Assembly (NCBI GenBank): GCA_000169115.1
Contig: AAVV01000006.1
Coordinates: forward strand, 186,001 to 250,000
Origin: a marine gamma proteobacterium HTCC2080
GTDB taxonomy: Bacteria; Pseudomonadota; Gammaproteobacteria; Pseudomonadales; Halieaceae
Length of the DNA stretch: 64,000 bases
Reading direction: 5' to 3'
The notes under the pieces were generated by a model that ran no database searches, was not told where the DNA came from, and saw only the letters and a program-made list of their open reading frames with translations. The stretch's first letter is position 1, and each line of letters opens with the position of its first letter. Positions 9,776 to 18,071 of the stretch are shown piece by piece. The position numbers and the translations under genes were made by a program.

Positions 9776-9811
9776 GCTGGCGATACTAAGACCTAAATTA
9801 GTCTCGCCAGC
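9776..9811. terminator. Imperfect hairpin between convergent genes
   Basis: GCTGGCGATACTAA (9776-9789) pairs with TTAGTCTCGCCAGC (9798-9811) at 13 of 14 positions across an 8-nt loop. It lies after the cupin gene and over the stop codon of the convergent EAL gene. A T-run is lacking on either side, so a bidirectional terminator role is plausible but not shown. Confidence 0.4.
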
Positions 9812-11130
9812 ACCGCGGATAGTGTCATAAGAATAAAGAGCAGCGTAAAGCCCAAAGCGTTGGGTGGATTAAAGTGCCACTGATCCCTGTGGAACAGCTT
9901 TTGCACAGGGGTTCTTTGCAAATTTTGGCTCGGTTGCTCAGTTTTCAATAGTAACTGTCGACTGTTCCAGTCCTCAATCCACGGAATAACGTTATCGGAG
10001 GGTTGTGCCCTGCCGACAAACCAACCCTGTACCTCGTCAACTTTGGCCCTAGCTACGGCGTCCCAGTCAGCGCGGGTTTCTACGCCCTCCGCAACAACGT
10101 TCAAGCCCAGTCCATGCCCAATGCGAACACTATTACCCAGTAAAACAGCGGTCTCTTCTTTGTCAGATGCACCGGACACAAAAGACCGATCAATTTTCAG
10201 CTCTGAGCAGGGCATGCGACTTAGCTGAAGTAACGATGAGTAACCTGTCCCGAAATCATCAAGGGAAACCCCCAAACCTAACTGCCTTAAGCGGGTGAGA
10301 TTTTCGACGACTTTGCTAGCCGTTCCTACCACGCGGGATTCGGTAATTTCAATGATGATCGACCTGGGTGCCAGTTGATGATGTTTGAGCTGAGCCTCAA
10401 TCCAGGAAACAAAGTTTTCCGAATCCAACACTTCAACGGTTGCATTAATGGACACCTTGAGTTCGAGTTTGCTTCGTTTCAAGTTGCTCAGCTCTATCAT
10501 GCTGTCAGAGATAAGCTTCTTGGTCAGGGGGATAATGATCTCGGACTCCTCTGCTGAGGGTATGAATACGCGTGGCGGTAACATGGATCCGTCGGGCTCA
10601 AGCCACCTCGCTAAAGCCTCGAAGCCTGTAATGGCGCCGTCGGCGATGCGGACCTTCGGTTGGAACCAGGCTTGTATTTTCCCTGCATCAAGTGCCGCAC
10701 TGACTTCCTCGGCAGACATTGGTGCACTATCTGCGCTGTTTTCATGAGCAGCCGTAGTCAGTCGTTCCACCACGGCCTCGAGACGCTCCGGAGGGCAGGG
10801 TAGTGGCAGTACGGAGACTAGGTTGACGTTGAGGCGTCTGGCTTGTTGGTCTAATAACTGTGCGTTTATTTTGCTGTCAGCATCAAACATAATCAGGCTG
10901 GTATTGGGCTGATGGTTATGAATGCGTTCTAGTACGTCGCCGCTTAACTTACTGGGATTACCCAAGATGATGACATCGTAGCGGGTGGCAACTAAATACC
11001 GATGGAGATCAGATTCGCTACAAGGCTGATAGTTGCCTGAGAGTGTTCGTCCCACCATCCTGCTAAGGCGTGTCCCTTGAGCCTGTGACTCTGCAATAAC
11101 TAACACGTCAATATTATCTTTAAGCACCAT
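9793..11130 (-). CDS. Tail-anchored EAL-domain c-di-GMP phosphodiesterase
   Basis: A 445-residue protein. Residues 1-125 have the size and pattern of a response-regulator receiver, but the phospho-acceptor position is replaced (YDVIILGNP), so it is probably not phosphorylated. Residues about 145-385 are an EAL domain with intact catalytic motifs: FEALARW, DDFGTGYSS, KIDRSFV and EGVET. It should therefore hydrolyse c-di-GMP to pGpG. The last 20 residues are hydrophobic (ALGFTLLFILMTLSAVLARLI region), placing the enzyme on the inner membrane through its C terminus. It may lower the c-di-GMP pool sensed by the LapD encoded at 55-57 kb; this link is inference. Confidence 0.85.
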   Translation of the reverse strand: MVLKDNIDVLVIAESQAQGTRLSRMVGRTLSGNYQPCSESDLHRYLVATRYDVIILGNPSKLSGDVLERIHNHQPNTSLIMFDADSKINAQLLDQQARRLNVNLVSVLPLPCPPERLEAVVERLTTAAHENSADSAPMSAEEVSAALDAGKIQAWFQPKVRIADGAITGFEALARWLEPDGSMLPPRVFIPSAEESEIIIPLTKKLISDSMIELSNLKRSKLELKVSINATVEVLDSENFVSWIEAQLKHHQLAPRSIIIEITESRVVGTASKVVENLTRLRQLGLGVSLDDFGTGYSSLLQLSRMPCSELKIDRSFVSGASDKEETAVLLGNSVRIGHGLGLNVVAEGVETRADWDAVARAKVDEVQGWFVGRAQPSDNVIPWIEDWNSRQLLLKTEQPSQNLQRTPVQKLFHRDQWHFNPPNALGFTLLFILMTLSAVLARLI

Positions 11131-11495
11131 GAGCTTAAGCTAGACCGTCGGTTTTAAATTCAGATACTAGGACCACGCTGACACACCCCAAAACCACCAA
11201 TTTTTTCTCGAGAGTCGGTTACCGTTTTAGCCGTGGTATCGGAGCCAAGACTGGTAGCTATTGCTCCGGTATAACCCTGTTTGTTCGAAACATAGTACCT
11301 GTTTTTATCATAAAATAATCGCCGATAGTTAGAGGCGGTAAGGGCTCGTAATGTGGCATACGAATGATTGTTTTTTGAGCTAAGGTACCCAGCGAGTGTT
11401 AAGCATTAACCTTTAATTTGTTGGGCGCCCTTACTTTGCGAGTTTAATTAGCGATTTTCAGGTGGTGTTTGATGGGTCTTGTTAAAGACTTTTCA
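11131..11495. other. Gene-less spacer, 365 bp
   Basis: No reading frame with coding character was seen on either strand. It lies between the start of the EAL gene and the stop of dnaE2, both on the minus strand, so the promoter of the EAL gene should be here. A 16-bp palindrome (TTTTCACTAGTGAAAA, 11490-11505) overlaps the dnaE2 stop; it has no U-run typical of a terminator. Confidence 0.5.
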
Positions 11496-14400
11496 CTAGT
11501 GAAAATCTCGCGACTTAACTTTTAGTTCAGTCAATGCATGGCTATGATCAAATAATGCACCTGCAATGACATGCATCACGCCATCGCGGCACTCGAGAGT
11601 TCCTTTGACGAGGAGAAGTTGTGCAGTCATTAGGGCCTGTCGGAAGTGCTCTTGTACTTTGGGCCAGACAACAACATTGTGATTGCCCGATTCGTCTTCA
11701 AGGGTCAGAAAGACTACGCCAGAAGCTGTTCCAGGGCGTTGGCGGCAAGTCACAATACCTGCAATGCGGACGAAACGATTGTTTCCCAAGGCTGAAAGCT
11801 CGCTGTATTTTCTGCATTGGTTAAATGGAGATTGCTCCCGTAGTAACGCAAGTGGGTGATCGCGTAGTGTTACGCCAGTACTTTGATAGTCTGCCATTAC
11901 ATTTTCAGCAACAGAGGGCGTTGGTAGCTCAATGTGATCGCTTAAATCTTCAGGCTTAGTTTCATAGGGGGTGTCGCGTAGCAGAGGGCTAGGTGTTTGA
12001 AGTGCCATGATTTGCCACTGCGATTGATGCCGGTGTCCACTGACACTCTTTAGAGCGTCGGCACTAGCCAGTACCTCCATGTCGCCTTTATCGAGCTGTG
12101 CTCTGCCCCTGAGATCACTGATACTTTTAAATGGCATCTGTCGCTGGGCGTCGGCAATCCGGTGGCCAGCGTGTTTGTTTAACCCTTTGATTAATCGTAA
12201 CCCCAGGCGTATCGGTGGTTGGCCCTGATCGGTCTGGCTGAGCAGTTGATGGTTCCACTCGCTATGGTTGACGTCTGCGGGTAATACGGTGACACCGTGG
12301 CGTTGGGCGTCTTGGATCAGCTGCGACGGTGTGTAAAACCCCATGGGTTGGCTATTGAGTAAACCAATATAAAAAGCCGTTGGGTAATGACATTTTAACC
12401 AGGCAGAAACGTAGGCCAATAGAGCGAAGCTGGCTGAGTGGGACTCGGGAAAACCATAACCGCCAAAGCCCTTAATTTGGTCGAATAAGCGATTTGAAAA
12501 CTCGGTACTGTAGCCTCGTTCCCGCATGCCATCTTTAAGCTTTTTCTCAAAGGTTAAGAGTTTGCTGTTGCGTCCCCAGTTAGTAATTGCTCTACGTAGT
12601 GCGTCTGCCTCTCCCCCGGTAAATCCAGCCGCAACCATGGCAAGGCGAATAACTTGCTCCTGAAAAATGGGAACGCCTAATGTCGGCTCGAGCACTGATT
12701 TAATAGCATCATTGGGGTAAGTGACAGCCTCTAGCCCATGTTTACGACGTAGATAGGGGTGTACCATGTCACCTTGTATAGGCCCTGGTCGGACAATGGC
12801 TATCTCGATGACGAGATCATAAAAGCAAGCAGGCTTGAGGCGTGGCAGCATCGACATCTGTGCTCGAGATTCAATCTGAAAGACACCCAGCGAATCAGCA
12901 GACTGCAGCATTTTATAGGTTGCCTGGTCTTCACGAGGGATATCCTGAATGCGTTTAATCTGAGGGTTTTCTCGGTGTACTAATGCTAACGTTTTGCGGA
13001 TGGCCGATAACATGCCTAGAGCGAGCACATCAACTTTTAGTAGCCCTAAGGCTTCTATATCTTCCTTATCCCATTGGATGACCGTTCTTTCATCCATACT
13101 GGCATTTTCTACCGGAACCAGATTTGAGATGGGGCCGCGGCTAATGACAAAGCCGCCAACATGCTGGGAGAGATGTCTTGGAAAACCGAGTATCTCTTGC
13201 ACGAGGTCAAGGAAAATTTGCGCCTGTTTACCGGGCATTCCCATCCCCTGTTGCTCGAAGCGTTGCCTAAGTTCGCCCTCGCGGTTCCACCATGCCAGTG
13301 ATTTGGCAAGGTCTTCTACTAAAATGGGGTCGAGACCAAGGGCTTTACCGACGTCACGAACAGCGCTTCTAGATCGATAAGTGATGACGGTAGCAGCCAG
13401 TGCAGCTCGTCTTCGCGTATATTTTCGATAAATATATTGGATGACCTCTTCACGGCGCTCGTGTTCAAAATCTACGTCAATATCCGGAGGCTCATCGCGT
13501 TCTCGAGATATGAAGCGCTCAAACAACAGGTTGACTTGCTCGGGATTGACCTCGGTAATGTGTAAGCAATAGCAAACAACAGAGTTGGCAGCAGAACCTC
13601 GGCCCTGACATAAAATCTGTCTTTCCCGAGCGAATCGAACTAGATCGTATACAGTTAAAAAATAGTATTCATAGTCGAGTTCAGAAATGAGTACTAACTC
13701 ATGTTGTATACGACTTTGAACGGCACTGGGTACGCCGTTTGGCCATCGCTGCGCAGCACCTAAGGCAACTTGTTCTCGCAAATAAGTATTTGCATCTTGG
13801 CCGGTGGGAATAACTTCTTCTGGGTACTCATAGCGGAGTTCGTCAAGGTTGAACTGGCATTGTTGGCTGATGCGTAGGGTTTCTCCAATCAGTGATGGTG
13901 GATACAGGGGGAGTAATTTTTCGAGAGTACGCAGGTGCTGCTGGCTATTAGCAAGCCTGCGCAGGCCCAGCTTACTTACTGTTGTGTTGTGGTTTAGGGC
14001 GGTCAGTACGTCATGCAGTCGTTTTCGTGATGCGCTGTGCATTCGTACATCACCACAGGCTACCAACGGTAGATTTAACTTTTGCGCTAAATCCCAGCGC
14101 TGACGAAAGCGTCGCATCTCGTCATTACCTAGTAGCCGGCTACTGCCAATCCAGGTTCGCCCGGGACATAATCGTGCCAGCTGCTGTCCGGTACCCATTT
14201 CATGATCAGAATCACCGGGTATCCAGATAATCAGGCAGCGTTTCAAATGAAAGATAACGTCACGTAGGCGGGTGGTGTACTCGCCTTTGGGACTGCGACG
14301 CCGCGAGCGACTGATTAAGCCCGACAACTCGGCATAGGCCTCTCGATTAGGTGCTAGCGCAACAAGCCGAATGCCTTCGACTAAATTAAATTCACTACCA

Positions 14401-14588
14401 ATAATAAGCTTTATGGCACAGCGTTTTGCGGCGACATGTGCTTTTACAACACCGGCAAGTGAACATTCATCAGTAATGGCGAGGGCGGAGTAGCCGCAGG
14501 CAGCGGCACGTTCCACTAATTCTTCAGGGTGGGAGGCTCCGGTTAGGAAGCTGTAGTTACTGAGACAGTGGAGTTCGGCGTAAGGCAT
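11496..14588 (-). CDS. dnaE2: Error-prone DNA polymerase DnaE2 (ImuC)
   Basis: A 1030-residue C-family polymerase that performs translesion synthesis with ImuA and ImuB during SOS mutagenesis. It begins with the PHP domain (YAELHCLSNYSFLTGASHP). The polymerase active-site aspartates lie in PDIDVDFEHERR near residue 375. A helix-hairpin-helix segment and a C-terminal OB fold (VRIAGIVTCRQRPGTASG) follow. The length is that of DnaE2 rather than DnaE1. ATG at 14588 matches the family N terminus. Upstream there is no Shine-Dalgarno: a LexA box ends 12 nt from the ATG and TATAAT lies 6 nt from it, predicting a leaderless transcript. Unlike the usual imuA-imuB-dnaE2 operon, it is separated from imuB by a lipocalin gene on the other strand. 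Confidence 0.95.
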   Translation of the reverse strand: MPYAELHCLSNYSFLTGASHPEELVERAAACGYSALAITDECSLAGVVKAHVAAKRCAIKLIIGSEFNLVEGIRLVALAPNREAYAELSGLISRSRRRSPKGEYTTRLRDVIFHLKRCLIIWIPGDSDHEMGTGQQLARLCPGRTWIGSSRLLGNDEMRRFRQRWDLAQKLNLPLVACGDVRMHSASRKRLHDVLTALNHNTTVSKLGLRRLANSQQHLRTLEKLLPLYPPSLIGETLRISQQCQFNLDELRYEYPEEVIPTGQDANTYLREQVALGAAQRWPNGVPSAVQSRIQHELVLISELDYEYYFLTVYDLVRFARERQILCQGRGSAANSVVCYCLHITEVNPEQVNLLFERFISRERDEPPDIDVDFEHERREEVIQYIYRKYTRRRAALAATVITYRSRSAVRDVGKALGLDPILVEDLAKSLAWWNREGELRQRFEQQGMGMPGKQAQIFLDLVQEILGFPRHLSQHVGGFVISRGPISNLVPVENASMDERTVIQWDKEDIEALGLLKVDVLALGMLSAIRKTLALVHRENPQIKRIQDIPREDQATYKMLQSADSLGVFQIESRAQMSMLPRLKPACFYDLVIEIAIVRPGPIQGDMVHPYLRRKHGLEAVTYPNDAIKSVLEPTLGVPIFQEQVIRLAMVAAGFTGGEADALRRAITNWGRNSKLLTFEKKLKDGMRERGYSTEFSNRLFDQIKGFGGYGFPESHSASFALLAYVSAWLKCHYPTAFYIGLLNSQPMGFYTPSQLIQDAQRHGVTVLPADVNHSEWNHQLLSQTDQGQPPIRLGLRLIKGLNKHAGHRIADAQRQMPFKSISDLRGRAQLDKGDMEVLASADALKSVSGHRHQSQWQIMALQTPSPLLRDTPYETKPEDLSDHIELPTPSVAENVMADYQSTGVTLRDHPLALLREQSPFNQCRKYSELSALGNNRFVRIAGIVTCRQRPGTASGVVFLTLEDESGNHNVVVWPKVQEHFRQALMTAQLLLVKGTLECRDGVMHVIAGALFDHSHALTELKVKSRDFH

Positions 14589-14590
14589 AC

Positions 14591-14626
14591 AACCATTATA
14601 CTGTATATTTATACAGTATAATGGTT
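14591..14626. promoter_or_regulatory. LexA box and -10 hexamer of dnaE2 in a 36-bp near-perfect palindrome
   Basis: The core CTGTATATTTATACAG (14601-14616) fits the CTGT-N8-ACAG SOS-box consensus. The symmetry extends to 18 bp on each arm (17 of 18 pairs match). On the minus strand TATAAT (14595-14600) sits 6 nt before the dnaE2 ATG, placing the expected transcription start at or next to the start codon. By symmetry TATAAT also occurs on the plus strand (14617-14622), so divergent transcription toward the lipocalin gene is possible. Confidence 0.85.
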
Positions 14627-14849
14627 GTGGTATCTAAATTTAATAGCTTATTGGTGCAGGGTGATAATGGTTTTATAGCTGTAACTCTTTTTGAAGACGG
14701 ATGGCTGTTTTATGTCATCAGTAACTTCATAGAGGATTATTGATGGGTACACCTTTCTTAACAAATGGTGTAACGGTTACAGTGGACAGCTGATAGCCGT
14801 AAATAAATTTTTTACAGCCCTGAAAATAACTACCCACAAGGTTAGCGCC

Positions 14850-15380
14850 ATGAAGTTGAGCCGAGTCACATTTAAATATCTGAGTTTTAGTTTGCTGATT
14901 TTGGCGGCGTTGGCTGGGTGCACCGGTATGCCTGAGGGTGTCGAGCCGGTGACCGATTTTGATAAGTCACGCTATCTGGGGACATGGCACGAAATCGCCC
15001 GTCTCGATCATAGCTTTGAGCGAGACTTGGTTGATGTGACGGCGGAGTATGCATTACGTGATGATGGTGCTGTCCGTGTTATCAACAGTGGGACTGACTC
15101 AGAAACGGGAGAGCGCAAAGTTGCCGAGGGGCATGCCAAGTTTGTGGGCGATGAAAGCACAGCGCATCTTAAGGTTTCTTTTTTTGGTCCGTTTTATGGC
15201 AGTTATGTTGTCTTTGAATTAGACCCTGATTATCAGTACGCCTTTGTGGCGGGTTACAACACGAATTACTTATGGTTATTAGCTCGAGAAACCGAGATCA
15301 ACGAAGATATTCGTCAGAGATTTATCGATCGGGCTCGGGCCTTGGGATTTGCGGTGGATGAATTGGTCTGGCTGCACTGA
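14850..15380 (+). CDS. blc: Outer-membrane lipocalin Blc
   Basis: A 176-residue lipoprotein lipocalin. The N-terminal hydrophobic segment ends in a lipobox (LAALAGC), so the mature protein should be lipidated at Cys24 and carried to the outer membrane. The lipocalin signature is visible as SRYLGTWHEIARLDHSFERDL, followed by GPFYGSYVVFELD and YAFVAGYNTNYLWLLAR. Bacterial Blc proteins bind fatty acids or lysophospholipids and are linked to membrane stress. It is inserted between dnaE2 and imuB on the opposite strand, and lies about 220 bp downstream of the symmetrical LexA palindrome. SOS control is therefore possible but unproven. ATG has AAGG about 8 nt upstream. Confidence 0.9.
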   Translation: MKLSRVTFKYLSFSLLILAALAGCTGMPEGVEPVTDFDKSRYLGTWHEIARLDHSFERDLVDVTAEYALRDDGAVRVINSGTDSETGERKVAEGHAKFVGDESTAHLKVSFFGPFYGSYVVFELDPDYQYAFVAGYNTNYLWLLARETEINEDIRQRFIDRARALGFAVDELVWLH

Positions 15381-15538
15381 GCAACACGCACTCAAATATT
15401 GGATTCAATTCTTCATTTCGGGGTAAACGTGCTTAAAGCATGAGATCCTGAAATTTGTATGGCCTCCTAATGAGCAGGGGTAAGCAGCCTAATAATTCGG
15501 CGGCACTTTAGGGTTTCTTTGAATGGTGGTTGTGCTGC

Positions 15539-16978
15539 TTATGGCAGTATTCCCTGTACATACCATTGTTTGCTATATCGGTCTTCGAAAATCCAAATAG
15601 GTTGCCCCGCTTGGGTTTGGGCAATGTAATAGTCGCGACTAGCGGGCTTTTGCCACCAGTTATCTTCAAGTCGTTCAGGCCCCAACAAGAGCGTTAATAC
15701 ACCGTTCCAGTGCAACACATCGTCCTTAACTCGTATTGGGTGAGGCTCGTCAAATAGCCAAAAAGGTCGTTGTGCCTGCCCTGCTAAGGAGGGGGGTAGT
15801 GGTGCGATATCTTGACTTAAATACTGACTATGCTCGGGTAAATGTGCCTCGCGTAGGGCGATCTGATTAATGGCTTGTAGCCCTAGGCGTGATCTGAGGC
15901 GGTCGACTAAATTATGCAGAGGCTCACGGTTATGAGATTCGCCAAATAAGTCGGTAACAATGGCGTTTTGGGTTTGGAACTGATGGACATGGAGTGCGAG
16001 CCCTTCGATATCGGCACCCAATGAGTATTGTTCTAGGCTGAGGCGTGATAGCTCAAACCAAATTTCGGGATCATCATGTGCTTCACTGCTACGTACTTCG
16101 AAAAGATCGGTATCGCCATGCATACGTAACATCTGCCACTCGATATGCGTTGGCTGATGCTGTGTTGTACGGCAAAAGCGTGCTAATGCGTGCAGTAATT
16201 GCTGCATAGTGGGGTGGAGCTCGGTTTGATTGCGGATCTCAAAACCGAACCATAGGCAATCATAAAATCGATGGGGCGGATGAAAATCCTGGGTAACGTT
16301 GTCAGACGTCGCCGTGACATCGCCCAGCCACTTTTGAAACGCTTGGCCACAGCGACGTCCTAATGCGCTTGCGGGCATGTTGAGTATTTCTCCTAGTGTT
16401 TGAATGCCGGTTTTTTCAAGACTTTTAATGGCATTCAAAAATTGACCTGCCTGAGCTTTTCGCAGCAGGTGTAGGGGGATCTCATCAAGCCGTTGTCGCA
16501 GATTTTGATCTGATGGATACAAAAAATTCTCGTCCCAGTGGCTAAGTAGCCAAGCTGCAGAGCGATTGGGAGCTAAGCCTGACCGAACTGTAAAGCCTCG
16601 CTGTTCAAGGTCGCTTTGAATGTTGTTAAACAGCTTTGTAAGACCGCCATACAACTTTAAGCATCGACCGACTTCAAGTTGAAGCCCTTCATTTTGCCAG
16701 CGTTCCAGAGTTGGTGTGATGCTATAAGCCCAGCACTCTAAGCGTTCTAGCGCGAGGACCTCTTGGCTGGCATCGCGCTCAAGAAGCTGTAACTGGGATG
16801 TATCGACGAGGGCGCGAACGGTGGCGGTACTTTGCCCGGGTTTGAGGCCTGTTAATTGTGCTTCGTCATTGACGGCAATTACGCGCTGTCGCTCTATAAC
16901 GACGGCTGGATAGTCCTGCTGTAGTGGTTGACACTCAAGAGGTAGCTGGGGGAACCGAAGGTAGAGCCAAAGAGACAT
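15539..16978 (-). CDS. imuB: ImuB, Y-family polymerase-like mutagenesis protein
   Basis: A 479-residue member of the DinB/UmuC-related ImuB family. It starts with the typical LWLYLRFPQLPLE and contains the Y-family fold (LYGGLTKLFNNI, VRSGLAPNRSAAWLLSHW), then a long C-terminal extension. ImuB proteins usually lack the catalytic acidic residues and act as a hub that brings DnaE2 and ImuA to the sliding clamp. The ATG at 16978 fits the family start. As with dnaE2, no Shine-Dalgarno is present, the LexA box ends 12 nt upstream, and TATTAT lies 6 nt before the ATG. It stands alone rather than in an imuA-imuB operon. Confidence 0.92.
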   Translation of the reverse strand: MSLWLYLRFPQLPLECQPLQQDYPAVVIERQRVIAVNDEAQLTGLKPGQSTATVRALVDTSQLQLLERDASQEVLALERLECWAYSITPTLERWQNEGLQLEVGRCLKLYGGLTKLFNNIQSDLEQRGFTVRSGLAPNRSAAWLLSHWDENFLYPSDQNLRQRLDEIPLHLLRKAQAGQFLNAIKSLEKTGIQTLGEILNMPASALGRRCGQAFQKWLGDVTATSDNVTQDFHPPHRFYDCLWFGFEIRNQTELHPTMQQLLHALARFCRTTQHQPTHIEWQMLRMHGDTDLFEVRSSEAHDDPEIWFELSRLSLEQYSLGADIEGLALHVHQFQTQNAIVTDLFGESHNREPLHNLVDRLRSRLGLQAINQIALREAHLPEHSQYLSQDIAPLPPSLAGQAQRPFWLFDEPHPIRVKDDVLHWNGVLTLLLGPERLEDNWWQKPASRDYYIAQTQAGQPIWIFEDRYSKQWYVQGILP

Positions 16979-16985
16979 AGATTAA

Positions 16986-17011
16986 TAATACTGTATATAT
17001 ATACAGTATTA
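16986..17011. promoter_or_regulatory. LexA box and -10 hexamer of imuB
   Basis: CTGTATATATATACAG (16991-17006) is a consensus SOS box inside a 26-bp perfect palindrome. On the minus strand it is followed directly by TATTAT (16985-16990), 6 nt and the imuB ATG. The spacing is identical to that at dnaE2. Confidence 0.85.
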
Positions 17012-17138
17012 ATAGTCTTTTTAAGCAACCTCGAGAAACGGTTGCTATTAGCCTTTTTACGGTCTTAACACCTGTTATACGCCGCACTTACCGTAGACCT
17101 GAGGTGTTGCGCCAGATTTTCATTGAGTCGGGTAAATT

Positions 17139-17297
17139 TTGAGCAAAACAGGCTTTCTACGAGGCCGCGTGAGTTTGAGTCGTATGCTTCATTGTGTTGC
17201 CACAGGTCTAAAGTGGCGTTACTCGCAGTTTGTGATGGCTGATGGAGAAGAATTCGAGGTTTGCTCGAAAGCCAGCGTACGGTACTGGTTTTTATAA
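17139..17297 (+). CDS. Candidate small protein, 52 residues, divergent from imuB
   Basis: An open frame on the plus strand inside the otherwise gene-less 349-bp spacer between imuB and the DUF2788 gene. It encodes a basic protein starting MSKTGFLRGRV (TTG at 17139) and ending KASVRYWFL. A GTG at 17169 preceded by GAGG is an alternative start giving 42 residues. It lies about 130 bp from the symmetrical imuB LexA box and points away from it, so it could be a divergent SOS-controlled peptide. I do not recognise a family, and the ribosome-binding evidence is weak; the frame may be chance. The rest of the spacer shows only the LexA box. Confidence 0.22.
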   Translation: MSKTGFLRGRVSLSRMLHCVATGLKWRYSQFVMADGEEFEVCSKASVRYWFL

Positions 17298-17327
17298 GAT
17301 AAACAGGCCTCTAAACCATAACCGGAT

Positions 17328-17540
17328 TTAAACGCCAGTCCCTTCCATTAAAAACTGGATAACCCCTTTAATGGCAAAGCCTAGCAGGCCCATAGCGAGA
17401 GCGATAAATAAAATAAAGGTGCCGTAACGCCCGGCATTGTTACGACGGGCAAGGTCCCAAACAATAAATACCATAAGAGCCATAAGTGCCGTAACACCTA
17501 GGGTAACGCCCCACTCGCTAAGCCACGTATCCAGCGACAT
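17328..17540 (-). CDS. DUF2788 small inner-membrane protein
   Basis: A 70-residue protein with two hydrophobic segments (about residues 12-29 and 41-62) joined by a polar loop DLARRNNAGRYG. This matches the DUF2788 family of short membrane proteins of unknown function in gammaproteobacteria. Its start overlaps the stop of the OsmC gene upstream by one base, so the two are probably translated from one mRNA. Confidence 0.75.
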   Translation of the reverse strand: MSLDTWLSEWGVTLGVTALMALMVFIVWDLARRNNAGRYGTFILFIALAMGLLGFAIKGVIQFLMEGTGV

Positions 17541-17977
17541 TAGACGAGCTGAATATCGGTGGTCATGGAGACAGCCGCACTTAACGAATTGGTAATTAAG
17601 CAGCCTTCTTCAGCTTTTTCGAGAATACGCTGTACGCGCTCTGCACTGATGTCGCCCTGTGGCGTTACGGTGATATGTAGCTGAATTTCAGTGAATTGTG
17701 GCTTGCGATCTATGCGATCAAGCGTTCCAGTTGCTTGGCATTGTATTGTATCCCACTGCAGTCTAGACCCTTGCGCAATAGCACGAAATGTTAAAACAAA
17801 GCAGTCTGCTACTGCAGCGATTAATAGCGATTCAGGACTCCATTGGTCACCCGGGCCGCCAAATTCTGAGGGTGCGTCCGTGCTGAGTTCAGCTAAGCCC
17901 GAGGCGGCAACAGTAATGTTGCTAGCGGCTTTATCGCCGCTGGCAGTAACGGTGTAATGGTGCGGGAAAGGTTCCAT
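17540..17977 (-). CDS. OsmC-family peroxiredoxin-like protein
   Basis: A 145-residue OsmC/Ohr-superfamily protein. The two family cysteines are present in WSPESLLIAAVADCFVLTF and in EKAEEGCLITNSL. OsmC-type proteins reduce organic hydroperoxides with a two-cysteine mechanism in the cytoplasm. Subfamily assignment (OsmC versus Ohr or YhfA-like) cannot be made with certainty. It sits between imuA and imuB on the same strand, followed directly by the DUF2788 gene, interrupting the usual mutagenesis cassette. Confidence 0.85.
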   Translation of the reverse strand: MEPFPHHYTVTASGDKAASNITVAASGLAELSTDAPSEFGGPGDQWSPESLLIAAVADCFVLTFRAIAQGSRLQWDTIQCQATGTLDRIDRKPQFTEIQLHITVTPQGDISAERVQRILEKAEEGCLITNSLSAAVSMTTDIQLV

Positions 17978-18071
17978 GAAATCGGCTCCGTAGGGCTATC
18001 GGCATGGCAAGTACATGAGTGTAGCTCGCCTGTCCGTGCGACGTCATGTGAGTATTTTTGACTGATCCGTT

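Noticed and set aside
11490-11505. 16-bp perfect palindrome TTTTCACTAGTGAAAA at the dnaE2 stop
   Set aside because: Too short and without a U-run for a terminator, and it does not fit a known operator; may be chance.
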